From JACJXF01 sp964404825 (GTDB taxonomy: Bacteria > Bacteroidota > Bacteroidia > Bacteroidales > GCA-2748055): DNA of 44,553 nt. The DNA is taken from contig CAYOLQ010000021.1 in NCBI GenBank assembly GCA_964404825.1, positions 1 to 44,553 on the forward strand, given 5' to 3'. Positions 7,913 through 16,804 of this stretch are shown here, piece by piece. The position numbers were made by a program, and so were the translations under genes. Within the stretch, counting starts at the first letter, position 1. Every line of letters starts with the position of its first letter. The notes under the pieces are model-generated. The model saw only the letters and a list, made by a program, of their open reading frames with translations, searched no databases and was not told the origin of the DNA.

Positions 7913-10504
7913 TCAGCTGTTGGAAAAGTAAAGTTTATCTTCCTTCACATCAATGATTACAGGCTTATCGCGCACAACCTTGTTTTCAAGAATAATTTTC
8001 GACAGTTCATTTAGCAGAAACTTCTGAATTACCCTTTTTACTGGTCTGGCCCCGAACTGAGGATCGAAACCCCGGTTTGCAAGCCAGGAAATTGCTTCTT
8101 TTTTTATCCTTAGTTCTATACCCGAAATCAATAGCTGCGTTCTGAGACGGTCGAATTGTATTTCAACAATTTGCAGAATCTGTTCACGACTCAGGGGTTT
8201 AAACATAATAACCTCATCTATCCGGTTAAGAAATTCGGGTGGAATTGTTTTTCTAAGCTGCATAAAAATCTCATCCTTCGTTTTCTCAAAAACCTCCTCC
8301 TTATCTGATTCTTTAACATTTTCAAGGTTCTCACGAATAATGGAAGATCCAAGGTTAGATGTCATTATAATAATTGTATTCCTGAAATTTGCTGTTCGGC
8401 CCTTATTATCCGTTAGTCTTCCGTCATCCAGAACCTGAAGGAGGATGTTAAACACATCGGGATGAGCTTTTTCAATTTCATCAAGCAGAATGACAGAATA
8501 GGGTTTTCTTCTGACAGCTTCAGTGAGCTGACCCCCTTCGTCGTACCCCACATATCCCGGCGGCGCTCCGATGAGTCGCGAAACACTGTGTCTTTCCTGG
8601 TATTCAGACATATCAATGCGGGTAAGAAGGCCCTCGTCGTCGAAAAGAAATTCGGCCAGGGCTTTTGCCAATTCTGTTTTACCAACGCCTGTTGTTCCCA
8701 GAAAAATAAATGAACCAACCGGTCGGCGGGAGTCTTGCAATCCGGCACGGCTTCTTCTCACCGCGTCGGCAACAGCACCGATTGCTTCATCCTGCCCGAC
8801 GACTCTTTTGTGCAACTGTTCCTCCAGATTAATAAGTTTATCCTTTTCGCTCTGAAGCATTTTATTTACCGGAATACCCGTCCATTTTGATACGATTTCC
8901 GCAATGTCCTCATCTCCCACTTCTTCCCTGATCATTGCATCATCGCCTTGCTTGATCAGCAATTCCTGATTCAGACCAAGAATTTTGGCTTCAGATTCCT
9001 GAATCTTACCGTAACGTATTTCAGCAACTTTCCCATAATCCCCTGACCGTTCAGCCTCGTGAGCCTGAAATTTATAATTTTCAATATTTTCCTTTTCTTT
9101 CTGAATGTCGGAGATAATCTTCTTCTCGGTTTCCCATTTGGCTCTTTGCTTATTTCTTTCTTCCGACAGATTAGCTATCTGGGATTCAATTCCCTGGATC
9201 CGAGCTACTTCCCCGTCTCTTTTAATGGCTTCTTTTTCAATTTCTAACTGCTTGATTCGTCTTTCAATCTCATCAATTTCCTCCGGAAGGCTATTCATTT
9301 CGAGCCTTAGTCTTGCCGCAGCTTCATCAATAAGATCAATCGCCTTGTCGGGTAAAAACCGATCCGTGATGTACCGCTTTGATAATTCAACGGCTGCAAT
9401 TATCGCTTCATCACGAATTCTTACCTTATGAAAATTTTCATACTTTTCCTTAAGTCCGCGCAATATGGAGATCGCACTCAGTTCGTCAGGTTCATCAACC
9501 ATTACAATTTGGAACTTTCGTTCGAGGGCCTTATCTTTTTCAAAGTATTTTTGATACTCACTTAAGGTGGTTGCCCCGATTGCCCTGAGTTCTCCCCGGG
9601 CAAGAGCGGGTTTAAGTATATTGGCTGCATCCATCGCCCCTTCTGACTTTCCTGCTCCCACAAGAGTATGAATCTCGTCGATAAAAAGTATAATATCTCC
9701 TTCAGAAGCAATTACCTCCTTTACAACTGATTTAAGCCGTTCTTCAAACTCCCCTTTATACTTTGCGCCGGCAATAAGAGCGCCCATATCGAGTGAAAAT
9801 ACTTTTTTGTCTTTTAGAGTATCGGGCACATCACCATCAACAATCCTGTGTGCGAGTCCTTCAGCAATTGCCGTTTTTCCCACACCGGGTTCACCTATTA
9901 GTATCGGATTATTCTTTGTACGCCGGCTAAGAATCTGAAGTATACGTCGTATTTCATCATCCCTGCCGATAACCGGATCCAGTTTTCCCTGCCGGGCTTT
10001 TTCGTTCAGGTCAATTGCATACCTGGAAAGTGAATTATAAGTGTCTTCGGCAGTCTGAGATTTTACTTTCTCCCCCTTTCTTAATTCCTCGATTATTTTT
10101 TTAAGCGACTTTTCAGTAAGTCCGTTATCCTTTAAAACCTGCGCTATATCATCAGAAGCAGCCAAGATTCCCAGTAATAAATGCTCAAGAGAAACATATT
10201 CATCCCCCATGGATTTGGCTTGCAGTTCGGCTTTTGTTACAGATCGCGTGGCTGCATTTGACAGGTAAGCGTCGCCTCCGCTGACTTTAGGATAGGAGCT
10301 GATAATACGGTCGACAATGGCAGAAACAGTATTCAGACTTATGCCGGCCTTCCCGTAAATAAATGAAACAAGATCGGAGGCATTTTCATGTATCGATTTT
10401 AATAAATGTCCGTTTTCAACTGCCTGATTATTATTTGCTGCAGCTATGGAGAACGCCTGCTGCATGGCTTCCTGTGATTTAATAGTTAGATTATTGTAAT
10501 TCAT
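7913..10504 (-). CDS. clpB: ATP-dependent disaggregase ClpB
   Basis: Cytosolic Hsp100 chaperone that threads aggregated proteins through its hexamer pore together with DnaK. The 863-residue length is normal. In order: Clp N-domain (1-145), first AAA+ domain with Walker A GEPGVGKT (204-211) and Walker B ILFIDEIHT (272-280), coiled-coil M-domain (about 400-530) which marks ClpB rather than ClpA/C, and second AAA+ domain with GTTGVGKT (603-610) and VILLDEIEKAHPD (671-683). Pore-loop tyrosines are Y249 and Y651. It stands alone and divergent from the protease gene at 10672; I saw no CIRCE element in the 167-base divergent region. Confidence 0.98.
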   Translation of the reverse strand: MNYNNLTIKSQEAMQQAFSIAAANNNQAVENGHLLKSIHENASDLVSFIYGKAGISLNTVSAIVDRIISSYPKVSGGDAYLSNAATRSVTKAELQAKSMGDEYVSLEHLLLGILAASDDIAQVLKDNGLTEKSLKKIIEELRKGEKVKSQTAEDTYNSLSRYAIDLNEKARQGKLDPVIGRDDEIRRILQILSRRTKNNPILIGEPGVGKTAIAEGLAHRIVDGDVPDTLKDKKVFSLDMGALIAGAKYKGEFEERLKSVVKEVIASEGDIILFIDEIHTLVGAGKSEGAMDAANILKPALARGELRAIGATTLSEYQKYFEKDKALERKFQIVMVDEPDELSAISILRGLKEKYENFHKVRIRDEAIIAAVELSKRYITDRFLPDKAIDLIDEAAARLRLEMNSLPEEIDEIERRIKQLEIEKEAIKRDGEVARIQGIESQIANLSEERNKQRAKWETEKKIISDIQKEKENIENYKFQAHEAERSGDYGKVAEIRYGKIQESEAKILGLNQELLIKQGDDAMIREEVGDEDIAEIVSKWTGIPVNKMLQSEKDKLINLEEQLHKRVVGQDEAIGAVADAVRRSRAGLQDSRRPVGSFIFLGTTGVGKTELAKALAEFLFDDEGLLTRIDMSEYQERHSVSRLIGAPPGYVGYDEGGQLTEAVRRKPYSVILLDEIEKAHPDVFNILLQVLDDGRLTDNKGRTANFRNTIIIMTSNLGSSIIRENLENVKESDKEEVFEKTKDEIFMQLRKTIPPEFLNRIDEVIMFKPLSREQILQIVEIQFDRLRTQLLISGIELRIKKEAISWLANRGFDPQFGARPVKRVIQKFLLNELSKIILENKVVRDKPVIIDVKEDKLYFSNS

Positions 10505-10671
10505 ATCTGAAAAAATAGGATTTTATCACTAAATCAAAATATATATAATAAACTGTTTAACCAGTTTTTAAGTCTTTGTTACATTATATTACTCAAATCT
10601 TCTGCCAATCCGATTTTTACTGTATTTTTATGCCAGATTGTCACTCAATTATATCATATTAATTTGTTACA

Positions 10672-11955
10672 ATGATTCAAAATCCCGGGATTATGAATTA
10701 CAAACTAAAACGGGGAATTTGTCTTTTTCTGCTGTTAAGTATTGCAGGAATTACAATTTCTGTTTATTCACAGAATCCGCTAAAAAAACTTGATTTTGAA
10801 AAACCCAGACAGAAATCCCAGAGCCTGACTTTTACTTTCATTAATAACCTCATCATTATCCCGGTAGTCGTAAACAAATCCGACACTTTGAACTTCATTC
10901 TCGACACCGGAATCAGCACAACCATGATCACGGAACTGGTTGACAAAGACAGTCTGGTACTCAATTACGCCAGAGAAATTCAGCTTCAGGGACTTGGGAT
11001 GGGGGAACCGATTAATGCTCTGCATTCGTATGGAAATGAAATTAAAATCGGAGGAATTTCAGGACAGAATCAGGATATTTATATTATTCTCGATAATGCT
11101 TTCCAGCTATCTGCCAGAATGGGTATACCAATTCATGGCATACTGGGATATTCGATATTCAGCAATTTTATTATATCGGTAAATTATGATTCAAAACTAA
11201 TTACATTTACGAAACCCGGAAGTTTTATATACGGCAAAAAGCAGTCGAAATATGCAAGTTTTCCCTTAATTCTGAATTCCACCAAACCCTACATAAACCT
11301 TACCATAGTTGATAATTCGGGAAACAGATTTCCTGTAAAACTGTTGATTGATACCGGTGCAAGTCATTCTATCTGGCTGGACGGAAGTTCCGTACCGGGA
11401 ATGAAACTCCCTGAAGGAAGCAAGGAAACATATCTGGGAACCGGTCTGAACGGAGAGGTTTTTGGATATCTTGGACGAATACATGCACTTGAAATCGGGG
11501 GAAATATGCTGAATGATGTAATTGTAAGTTTTCCCGATTCATCCTCCATTTCAAATGCTGCGGGGCTCAACCAGAGAAACGGAAGCATTGGATCTGAGAT
11601 TCTCAGGCGGTTTAACCTCATTATTGATTATCCCAATCAAAAAATAAGTCTGAAACCAAATTCATTTTTTAAAACCGATTTCATACAGAATCTGAGCGGA
11701 ATGGAGGTCATTGTGCCCTATTCCGGGTTAAAAATCTTCGTGATTGCAGGAATCAGGAAGGGCTCACCTGCCGACTTGTCGGGATTAGCAGAAGGGGATG
11801 TGATTCAATCCATAAACGGTATGCGTGCAGAAAAAATTGAGTTATCAGATATTTATAATATTCTTCAGAACCAGCCGGGCAGGAAGATAAATGTTTCCTT
11901 TATGAGAAACGGAGAATTACTGAATACAACATTCAAACTGGAAAAGTTTATTTAG
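10672..11955 (+). CDS. Exported two-domain retropepsin-like aspartic protease with PDZ domain
   Basis: A 427-residue protein with an N-terminal hydrophobic segment (about 15-33, ending VYSQ) acting as signal peptide or anchor. Two retropepsin-like domains follow, each with its own aspartate motif: ILDTGIST (D78) and LIDTGASHS (D227); the second domain ends with IGSEILRRFNLIIDY. A PDZ domain fills about 350-415 (RKGSPADLSGLAEGDVIQSING). Most retropepsins pair two copies of one domain, so a single chain with two DTG sites could form an internal pseudodimer. ATG at 10693 (MNYKLKRG) is an equally good start and gives a more typical signal peptide. Its role is probably envelope proteolysis; substrates are unknown. 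Confidence 0.85.
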   Translation: MIQNPGIMNYKLKRGICLFLLLSIAGITISVYSQNPLKKLDFEKPRQKSQSLTFTFINNLIIIPVVVNKSDTLNFILDTGISTTMITELVDKDSLVLNYAREIQLQGLGMGEPINALHSYGNEIKIGGISGQNQDIYIILDNAFQLSARMGIPIHGILGYSIFSNFIISVNYDSKLITFTKPGSFIYGKKQSKYASFPLILNSTKPYINLTIVDNSGNRFPVKLLIDTGASHSIWLDGSSVPGMKLPEGSKETYLGTGLNGEVFGYLGRIHALEIGGNMLNDVIVSFPDSSSISNAAGLNQRNGSIGSEILRRFNLIIDYPNQKISLKPNSFFKTDFIQNLSGMEVIVPYSGLKIFVIAGIRKGSPADLSGLAEGDVIQSINGMRAEKIELSDIYNILQNQPGRKINVSFMRNGELLNTTFKLEKFI

Positions 11956-12143
11956 ATTGCCGGAAGAGAACATGAATCCTAACAACGGGATATGGATAAA
12001 AACTTCCATCCCGTCAATGAGAATCCGGTCTTTATCATTACGTTAATAAATATTTGGTCGGTTTCCTGATTTATTCTTATATTCGGTAGGTAGAACCGAC
12101 GACTATTTTTAGACAGTTAATCATTTAAGTAAGTTTAAACTTT

Positions 12144-15100
12144 ATGAGTGAACAGATTTTAAAAGCCCTCATGCAGCTTTTCGCAATTATCGCGAGGCCG
12201 GAGAGTAACACTGAAGACAGAAGGACAGTTGTTGAATCGTTTCTGAAAAGACAACTCAACCAGGAACTTGTAGAGGAATACCTGAAGGTGTTCGATGCGT
12301 TTTACAGCGTAAATCAGGAAAAACAGAAAGAGACTGATCACAGGCGCCGGAGGATTTCGGCCAGCTCAGTTAAAGTGTTAAAAATTTGTTCGGAAATTAA
12401 TGAAGAACTCGCCCAGGCTCAGAAAATTATTGTGCTTATTCAGCTTCTCGAATTTGTAAAATCTGATAATGCTATCATTACAGATCAGGAAATGGAGTTT
12501 CTCAATACGGTTGCCGAAAGTTTCTTCATTCCTGCAATTGAATATAAAAGAATGAAGGAATTTGTGTTGTATACCTTCGATGAGCTTCCGGATGATGAAG
12601 AGATAATGATTATCGATGGGAAGGAAGATTCTGAATACTCATCATTTAAAACCAAGCATTTTAAAATTGATGCTCTGCTCGGGCAGATTCGCGTACTGAA
12701 TATTGAAATGGCAAACCTCTATTTTATCCGGTACATCGGACATAATGAGATTTACATGAACGGTCAGATGCTTGAAAGGGAAAAAGTTTATCCCTTTAAC
12801 TATGGCTCGTCAATCAGGAATCAGCAAATCAAACCAATATATTACAGCGATGTTGTAAACCGTTATGCAGAAGACAGGATAAAATCGAAAATTGTTTTTG
12901 CAGTCCGCAATATTGAATACCAATTTAAAAACGGAAAGCTCGGGCTGCACGACATCAGTTTTACAGAATATTCGGGGAGTCTTGTCGGAATAATGGGAGC
13001 CAGCGGTGCAGGTAAATCAACCCTGTTGAATGTACTTAACGGTTCTTCTGCTCCTACCGGGGGATCTGTGAAAATTAACGGAGTGGATATCCATTTTCAG
13101 AAAGATCAGATTGAAGGGATCATTGGTCATGTATCACAGGATGATCTTCTTATTGAAGAACTTTCGGTTTTCCAGAATCTTTATTACAATGCTAAATTAT
13201 GCTTCGACAATTATTCTGAGGAACAGCTGATAAATGTAGTTGATAAAGTTTTAAAGAATCTTGGCTTATTTGAAATTAAAGACATTCAGGTGGGCTCTCC
13301 CCTGAATAAAAAAATCAGCGGGGGTCAGAGAAAACGGTTGAATATTGCACTGGAGCTCATCCGCGAACCGGCCGTATTGTTTTTGGATGAACCAACATCA
13401 GGCTTATCAAGCAGAGACAGTGAGAACATCCTTGACCTGTTGAAGGAGCTTTCGCTTAAAGGAAAACTTGTTTTCGTTGTGATTCATCAGCCTTCGTCGG
13501 ATATTTTCAAGATGTTCGATAAACTTCTGATATTAGATACCGGGGGTTACCTTATATATAATGGAAACCCTGTAGATTCAATTGTGTATTTCAAATCAAA
13601 GGTTCATCATGCCAACTGGAACGAGAGTGAGTGTCATACCTGCGGTAATGTAAATCCCGAACAGGTATTCAACATAGTGGAAGCGTCGGTACTCGATGAA
13701 TACGGAAAACTTACCGATACCCGAAAGATTAGTCCGACTGAATGGAGCGAATTCTACAGTCAGCATAAAACGGCAGAAGCTGAAAATACAGCTGGCAAGG
13801 AAGATCTTCCGGAAATTTCCTTTAAAGTACCCGGAAAGTTAAAGCAATTCTGGGTATTTGTCTCGAGGGATGTTTTGAAAAAGCTAAGCGACACTCAGTA
13901 TCTGGCAATCAATTTTCTGGAAGCTCCGATTCTGGCCTCATTACTGGCGTATATAATAAAATACTTCAGTGTGGATGTGGCAAATGAATACGGTTACACT
14001 CTCTGGGGAAACTCGAATCTCCCGGTTTATCTTTTCATGTCTGTTATCGTTGCTATTTTCATGGGGTTAACTGTAAGTGCTGAGGAAATCATTAAAGATC
14101 GTAAGATCCTGAAACGAGAAACATTTCTGAACCTCAGCTGGTCGGGTTATCTGATGTCGAAAGTATTTGTTCAGTTTGTCCTTTCTGCTATTCAGGCGGC
14201 CACCTTTGTGCTGATAGGCAATTCAATCATGGAAATCAGGGGAATGTATTTCGAATACTGGCTGGTATTGTTCAGTGCCTGGGCAAGCTCGAACCTGCTT
14301 GGCTTACTTATTTCAGATAGTTTCAAAACTGTTGTAACAATATACATCCTGATTCCATTCCTGGTTATTCCGCAGATTATTTTAAGTGGAATAATTGTGA
14401 AATTCGAGAAGCTAAATCCAAAAATCTCAAGTCCTGAATCAATTCCGTTTTATGGCGAAATAATCACTGCCAGATGGGCCTATGAAGCTCTGGCTACTTA
14501 CCAGTTTATGGAAAACGATTATCAGAAGAGGTATTACGAGATGGATAAACTAAGCAGCAATGCCAGTTTTAAATCCGACTTTCTGATTAACGACCTGAAT
14601 AATAAACTCGCCTTTGTAGATAATAACCTTGGAGATCCCACGAAATCAGAAAAGATCAGTTATTATCTTGATTTGGTAAGAAACGAGATTATAAAGGAAA
14701 TGACATACCGTAAAGAACTGAAAAAAGAATTTAAATCAGCTTCTGATGCAGGGTTTCCGCGGGCAGACAGGCTTAGTATTGAAAAAGTAGATAAGGCAGT
14801 TGTAAAAGAGGCAATTGAATACCTTTCAACAATTAAGGAATTCTACACCAAGCTCTATAAACACCTGTATAATAAAAAGTCGGAGAATAAGATGAAGGAA
14901 GATCAGGCTGTAATGAGCGAATTGAAGAGGAAATATTCGAATGAGAGCCTGGAGGAGTTTGTAACCAACAAAAACGAATATGAAAGAATTGTTGAATACA
15001 AAGGCAAGCTGATTCAGAAAACAGATCCTATTTATCTGGATCCGATGCATCCAATGGTAAAAGCACACTTTTATGCTCCCAGAAAAAAGGTATTTGGCGA

Positions 15101-15239
15101 GTACTATAATACCTTCTGGGTAAATGTTATGGTTATCTGGATAAGCATTATTATGCTATATGTAGCGCTGTATTATAGACTACTAAAGAGATTCCTTGAT
15201 TTTTTTGAGAATCTGGAGTTCGGTAAGAAGTCGAAATAA
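12144..15239 (+). CDS. ABCG-type ABC transporter with TerB-like and FHA-like N-terminus
   Basis: A 1031-residue half-transporter with the ATPase before the membrane part. Residues 1-155 are helical and resemble a TerB-type domain; about 170-245 is a beta-rich segment resembling FHA (weak call). The ATPase (250-510) has Walker A GASGAGKST (285-293), signature ISGGQRKR (391-398), Walker B AVLFLDEPTSG (410-420) and H448. A linker holds the cysteine pair C497/C500. Membrane segments lie near 590-608, 628-645, 673-692, 702-722 and 728-752; the sixth is at about 1002-1022 after an insert of some 240 charged residues. It ends at a strong terminator and appears monocistronic. The substrate is unknown. 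Confidence 0.88.
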   Translation: MSEQILKALMQLFAIIARPESNTEDRRTVVESFLKRQLNQELVEEYLKVFDAFYSVNQEKQKETDHRRRRISASSVKVLKICSEINEELAQAQKIIVLIQLLEFVKSDNAIITDQEMEFLNTVAESFFIPAIEYKRMKEFVLYTFDELPDDEEIMIIDGKEDSEYSSFKTKHFKIDALLGQIRVLNIEMANLYFIRYIGHNEIYMNGQMLEREKVYPFNYGSSIRNQQIKPIYYSDVVNRYAEDRIKSKIVFAVRNIEYQFKNGKLGLHDISFTEYSGSLVGIMGASGAGKSTLLNVLNGSSAPTGGSVKINGVDIHFQKDQIEGIIGHVSQDDLLIEELSVFQNLYYNAKLCFDNYSEEQLINVVDKVLKNLGLFEIKDIQVGSPLNKKISGGQRKRLNIALELIREPAVLFLDEPTSGLSSRDSENILDLLKELSLKGKLVFVVIHQPSSDIFKMFDKLLILDTGGYLIYNGNPVDSIVYFKSKVHHANWNESECHTCGNVNPEQVFNIVEASVLDEYGKLTDTRKISPTEWSEFYSQHKTAEAENTAGKEDLPEISFKVPGKLKQFWVFVSRDVLKKLSDTQYLAINFLEAPILASLLAYIIKYFSVDVANEYGYTLWGNSNLPVYLFMSVIVAIFMGLTVSAEEIIKDRKILKRETFLNLSWSGYLMSKVFVQFVLSAIQAATFVLIGNSIMEIRGMYFEYWLVLFSAWASSNLLGLLISDSFKTVVTIYILIPFLVIPQIILSGIIVKFEKLNPKISSPESIPFYGEIITARWAYEALATYQFMENDYQKRYYEMDKLSSNASFKSDFLINDLNNKLAFVDNNLGDPTKSEKISYYLDLVRNEIIKEMTYRKELKKEFKSASDAGFPRADRLSIEKVDKAVVKEAIEYLSTIKEFYTKLYKHLYNKKSENKMKEDQAVMSELKRKYSNESLEEFVTNKNEYERIVEYKGKLIQKTDPIYLDPMHPMVKAHFYAPRKKVFGEYYNTFWVNVMVIWISIIMLYVALYYRLLKRFLDFFENLEFGKKSK

Positions 15240-15284
15240 ATCTGTTTTATCCCGGGGGATCAAAGTGGAAGCAGGATTTTTCGT

Positions 15285-15325
15285 AAAAAAGAGGTTGTCT
15301 CGCGTTGAGACAGCCTCTTTTTTTT
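15285..15325. terminator. Bidirectional rho-independent terminator
   Basis: AAAAAAGAGGTTGTCTC (15285-15301) pairs with GAGACAGCCTCTTTTTT (15307-15323) around a short loop, with one wobble pair. A run of eight T follows on the plus strand and six on the minus strand. It ends the ABC transporter transcript and can also serve the ORF6N gene arriving from the other side. The bases 15326-15496 hold nothing further that I recognise. Confidence 0.88.
15301..15320 (+). repeat. Direct repeat, left copy
   Basis: CGCGTTGAGACAGCCTCTTT matches 16334-16353 at 19 of 20 positions. Each copy is the right half of a terminator hairpin. The two copies frame the ORF6N gene. Confidence 0.75.
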
Positions 15326-15496
15326 GACACCATTTATATATTGATTTTTAAGCATTAAAGAATCATTCATAATCAGATGGTCGCTGGATTGCGATCAAAC
15401 TTTTTTCTATCTTTTCTATCAATTTCTGTAGTCATTCTTCGCCCCCATAAATAAGATATTAAAAACAAATCTACATTTGAAAAACAACGGTAATTT

Positions 15497-16042
15497 TTAG
15501 GAACTCTTATAGCCTATTGCTTTCCTGGGTTTTGGGTTCTCATGTTTCTCGATCATTTCGTCAAGATAACTGAAGACAAGCTCTATATTTTTATCATGAT
15601 TCACAAGTTGTTTTTTTATTTCTTCTATCTCAAGGCGCACACTTAAATTATCCGTCAGTAACTCTCTGATCTTAGTAAATACCCTCATTATTTGGATGTT
15701 TACCATTATGGCCTTATCACTGTGAAGGACACTTGATAACATTGCTACACCTTGTTCTGTAAAAGCCATGGGGACGTATCTTGAGCCACCCCAATTTGAG
15801 GTCACAAATTGTGACCTCAAGATTGTAAACTCCTGACTACTAAGTTCGAACATAAAGTCATCAGGAAAACGGTCTATGTTTCTGCGAACAGCCTGTTTCA
15901 ATACTTTTGTTTCAACATAATAAAGTTTCGCCAGGTCATGATCCAACATCACTTTTTTATCTCTTATAAGATAGATCTTGCTGGTTATTAATTCGTCAGT
16001 TCTTGATATCACAATTGGTGATTTCAAGTTTGGAAGTGACAA
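15497..16042 (-). CDS. ORF6N (KilA-N-like) DNA-binding domain protein
   Basis: A 181-residue protein of the ORF6N family, found in phages and as accessory genes in many Bacteroidota chromosomes. The family core is at about 16-105: IYLIRDKKVMLDHDLAKLY, the RFPDDFMF segment and FTEQGVAMLSSVL. The C-terminal third is a predicted helical or coiled-coil tail (IRELLTDNLSVRLEIEEIKK). The best start is TTG at 16042 (MSLPNLKSP), since GGAGG sits seven bases upstream at 16050-16054. The frame stays open into the 100-N gap. No phage genes lie around it, so it looks like a stray accessory gene; its function is unknown. Confidence 0.85.
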   Translation of the reverse strand: MSLPNLKSPIVISRTDELITSKIYLIRDKKVMLDHDLAKLYYVETKVLKQAVRRNIDRFPDDFMFELSSQEFTILRSQFVTSNWGGSRYVPMAFTEQGVAMLSSVLHSDKAIMVNIQIMRVFTKIRELLTDNLSVRLEIEEIKKQLVNHDKNIELVFSYLDEMIEKHENPKPRKAIGYKSS

Positions 16043-16209
16043 ATTGGTACCTCCNNNNNNNNNNNNNNNNNNNNNNNNNNNNNNNNNNNNNNNNNNNNNN
16101 NNNNNNNNNNNNNNNNNNNNNNNNNNNNNNNNNNNNNNNNNNNNNNNNNNNNNNTTCTTGATATCACAATTGGTGATTTCAAGTTTGGAAGTGACAAATT
16201 GGTACCTCC
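16000..16209. other. Assembly gap with duplicated 55-base ends
   Basis: Exactly 100 N occupy 16055-16154. The 55 bases before them (16000-16054) are identical to the 55 bases after them (16155-16209). This is the mark of two contigs sharing an end being joined with a default-size gap. The true sequence probably has one copy and no gap, or holds an unresolved repeat. The 353 bases from 16043 to 16395 hold only this gap, the ORF6N leader, a CGTCAGGT near-duplication around 16235-16251, and the siaC terminator. Confidence 0.95.
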
Positions 16210-16317
16210 ATTAAATGAGCGGGTGGAACAATTCAAGTTGCTTCGTCAGGTTCGTCAGGTCCTGTCCCTGGTAACTTTCCGTGCTTCTTCGGATACTTAA
16301 AAGTAGAAATTAATATC

Positions 16318-16353
16318 AAAAAAAAGACTGCCTCGCTTTGAGACAGCCTCTTT
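16318..16353 (-). terminator. Terminator of the siaB-siaC transcript
   Basis: On the minus strand AAAGAGGCTGTCTC pairs with GAGGCAGTCTTT around a short loop, with wobble pairs and one bulge, and is followed by a run of eight T. It lies 43 bases after the siaC stop. Its sequence resembles the hairpin at 15285-15325. Confidence 0.75.
16334..16353 (+). repeat. Direct repeat, right copy
   Basis: CGCTTTGAGACAGCCTCTTT matches 15301-15320 at 19 of 20 positions and forms half of the siaB-siaC terminator hairpin. Confidence 0.75.
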
Positions 16354-16395
16354 AATTCTAACAAATTAACCGAAACAGGGAAGTGTGCCTTCGCG

Positions 16396-16776
16396 TCACT
16401 CAACAATTTCGATCATTTTAAACGGAACTCTGATGATAGACTCATAGTCTTCACCGGCTTCCAGCATATCTTCATCATCTTCCTCATAGTGCCAGTTAAT
16501 GATTACCTCATTTTTGCCCTTATGAATATTTTCAAGTTTTTTGAAAACATCAAGGATACATTTTGATGAGCTGGTATTAAAATACTCCAGCTGCACATTG
16601 ACCTGTGTCAAATCGCGCGGTGCTTTTGAATATTCGTCGAGCCAGTCGACAAGAGGTTTATAGAATTCTATAGAATTTTCAGGAATTGATCTCCCTTTAA
16701 TTTCAAATATCCCATTTGCAGCATCAAATTTTACAGTAGGAGTTTTTGCAGTTCCTTCAAACGTAATTGCTTCCAT
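16396..16776 (-). CDS. siaC: SiaC-family regulatory phosphoprotein (DUF1987)
   Basis: A 126-residue protein of the DUF1987 family. In Pseudomonas aeruginosa SiaC is phosphorylated by the kinase SiaB and, when unphosphorylated, activates the diguanylate cyclase SiaD. The family core VNVQLEYFNTSSSKCILDVFKKL is visible at about 59-81, and its phospho-acceptor threonine falls at T68, the same number as in P. aeruginosa. The start ATG at 16776 gives MEAITFEGTAKTP. It follows siaB by 28 bases and ends before a terminator. No SiaA-type phosphatase or GGDEF enzyme is in the window, so its output partner here is unknown. Confidence 0.85.
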   Translation of the reverse strand: MEAITFEGTAKTPTVKFDAANGIFEIKGRSIPENSIEFYKPLVDWLDEYSKAPRDLTQVNVQLEYFNTSSSKCILDVFKKLENIHKGKNEVIINWHYEEDDEDMLEAGEDYESIIRVPFKMIEIVE

Positions 16777-16804
16777 ATAATTAACTTTAAATTATTATTA
16801 TCTT

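Noticed and set aside
8413..9431. Several open frames of 60-110 codons inside clpB on both strands
   Set aside because: They are shadows of the ClpB frame, have no recognisable motifs, and ClpB is intact over its full family length.
11985..12014. Hairpin after the aspartic protease gene as a terminator
   Set aside because: The stem ACGGGAT...ATCCCGT has a two-base bulge and no T run follows, so termination is not supported.
15978..16236. Frames crossing the run of N
   Set aside because: They exist only because unknown bases cannot give stop codons; the sequence there is not known.
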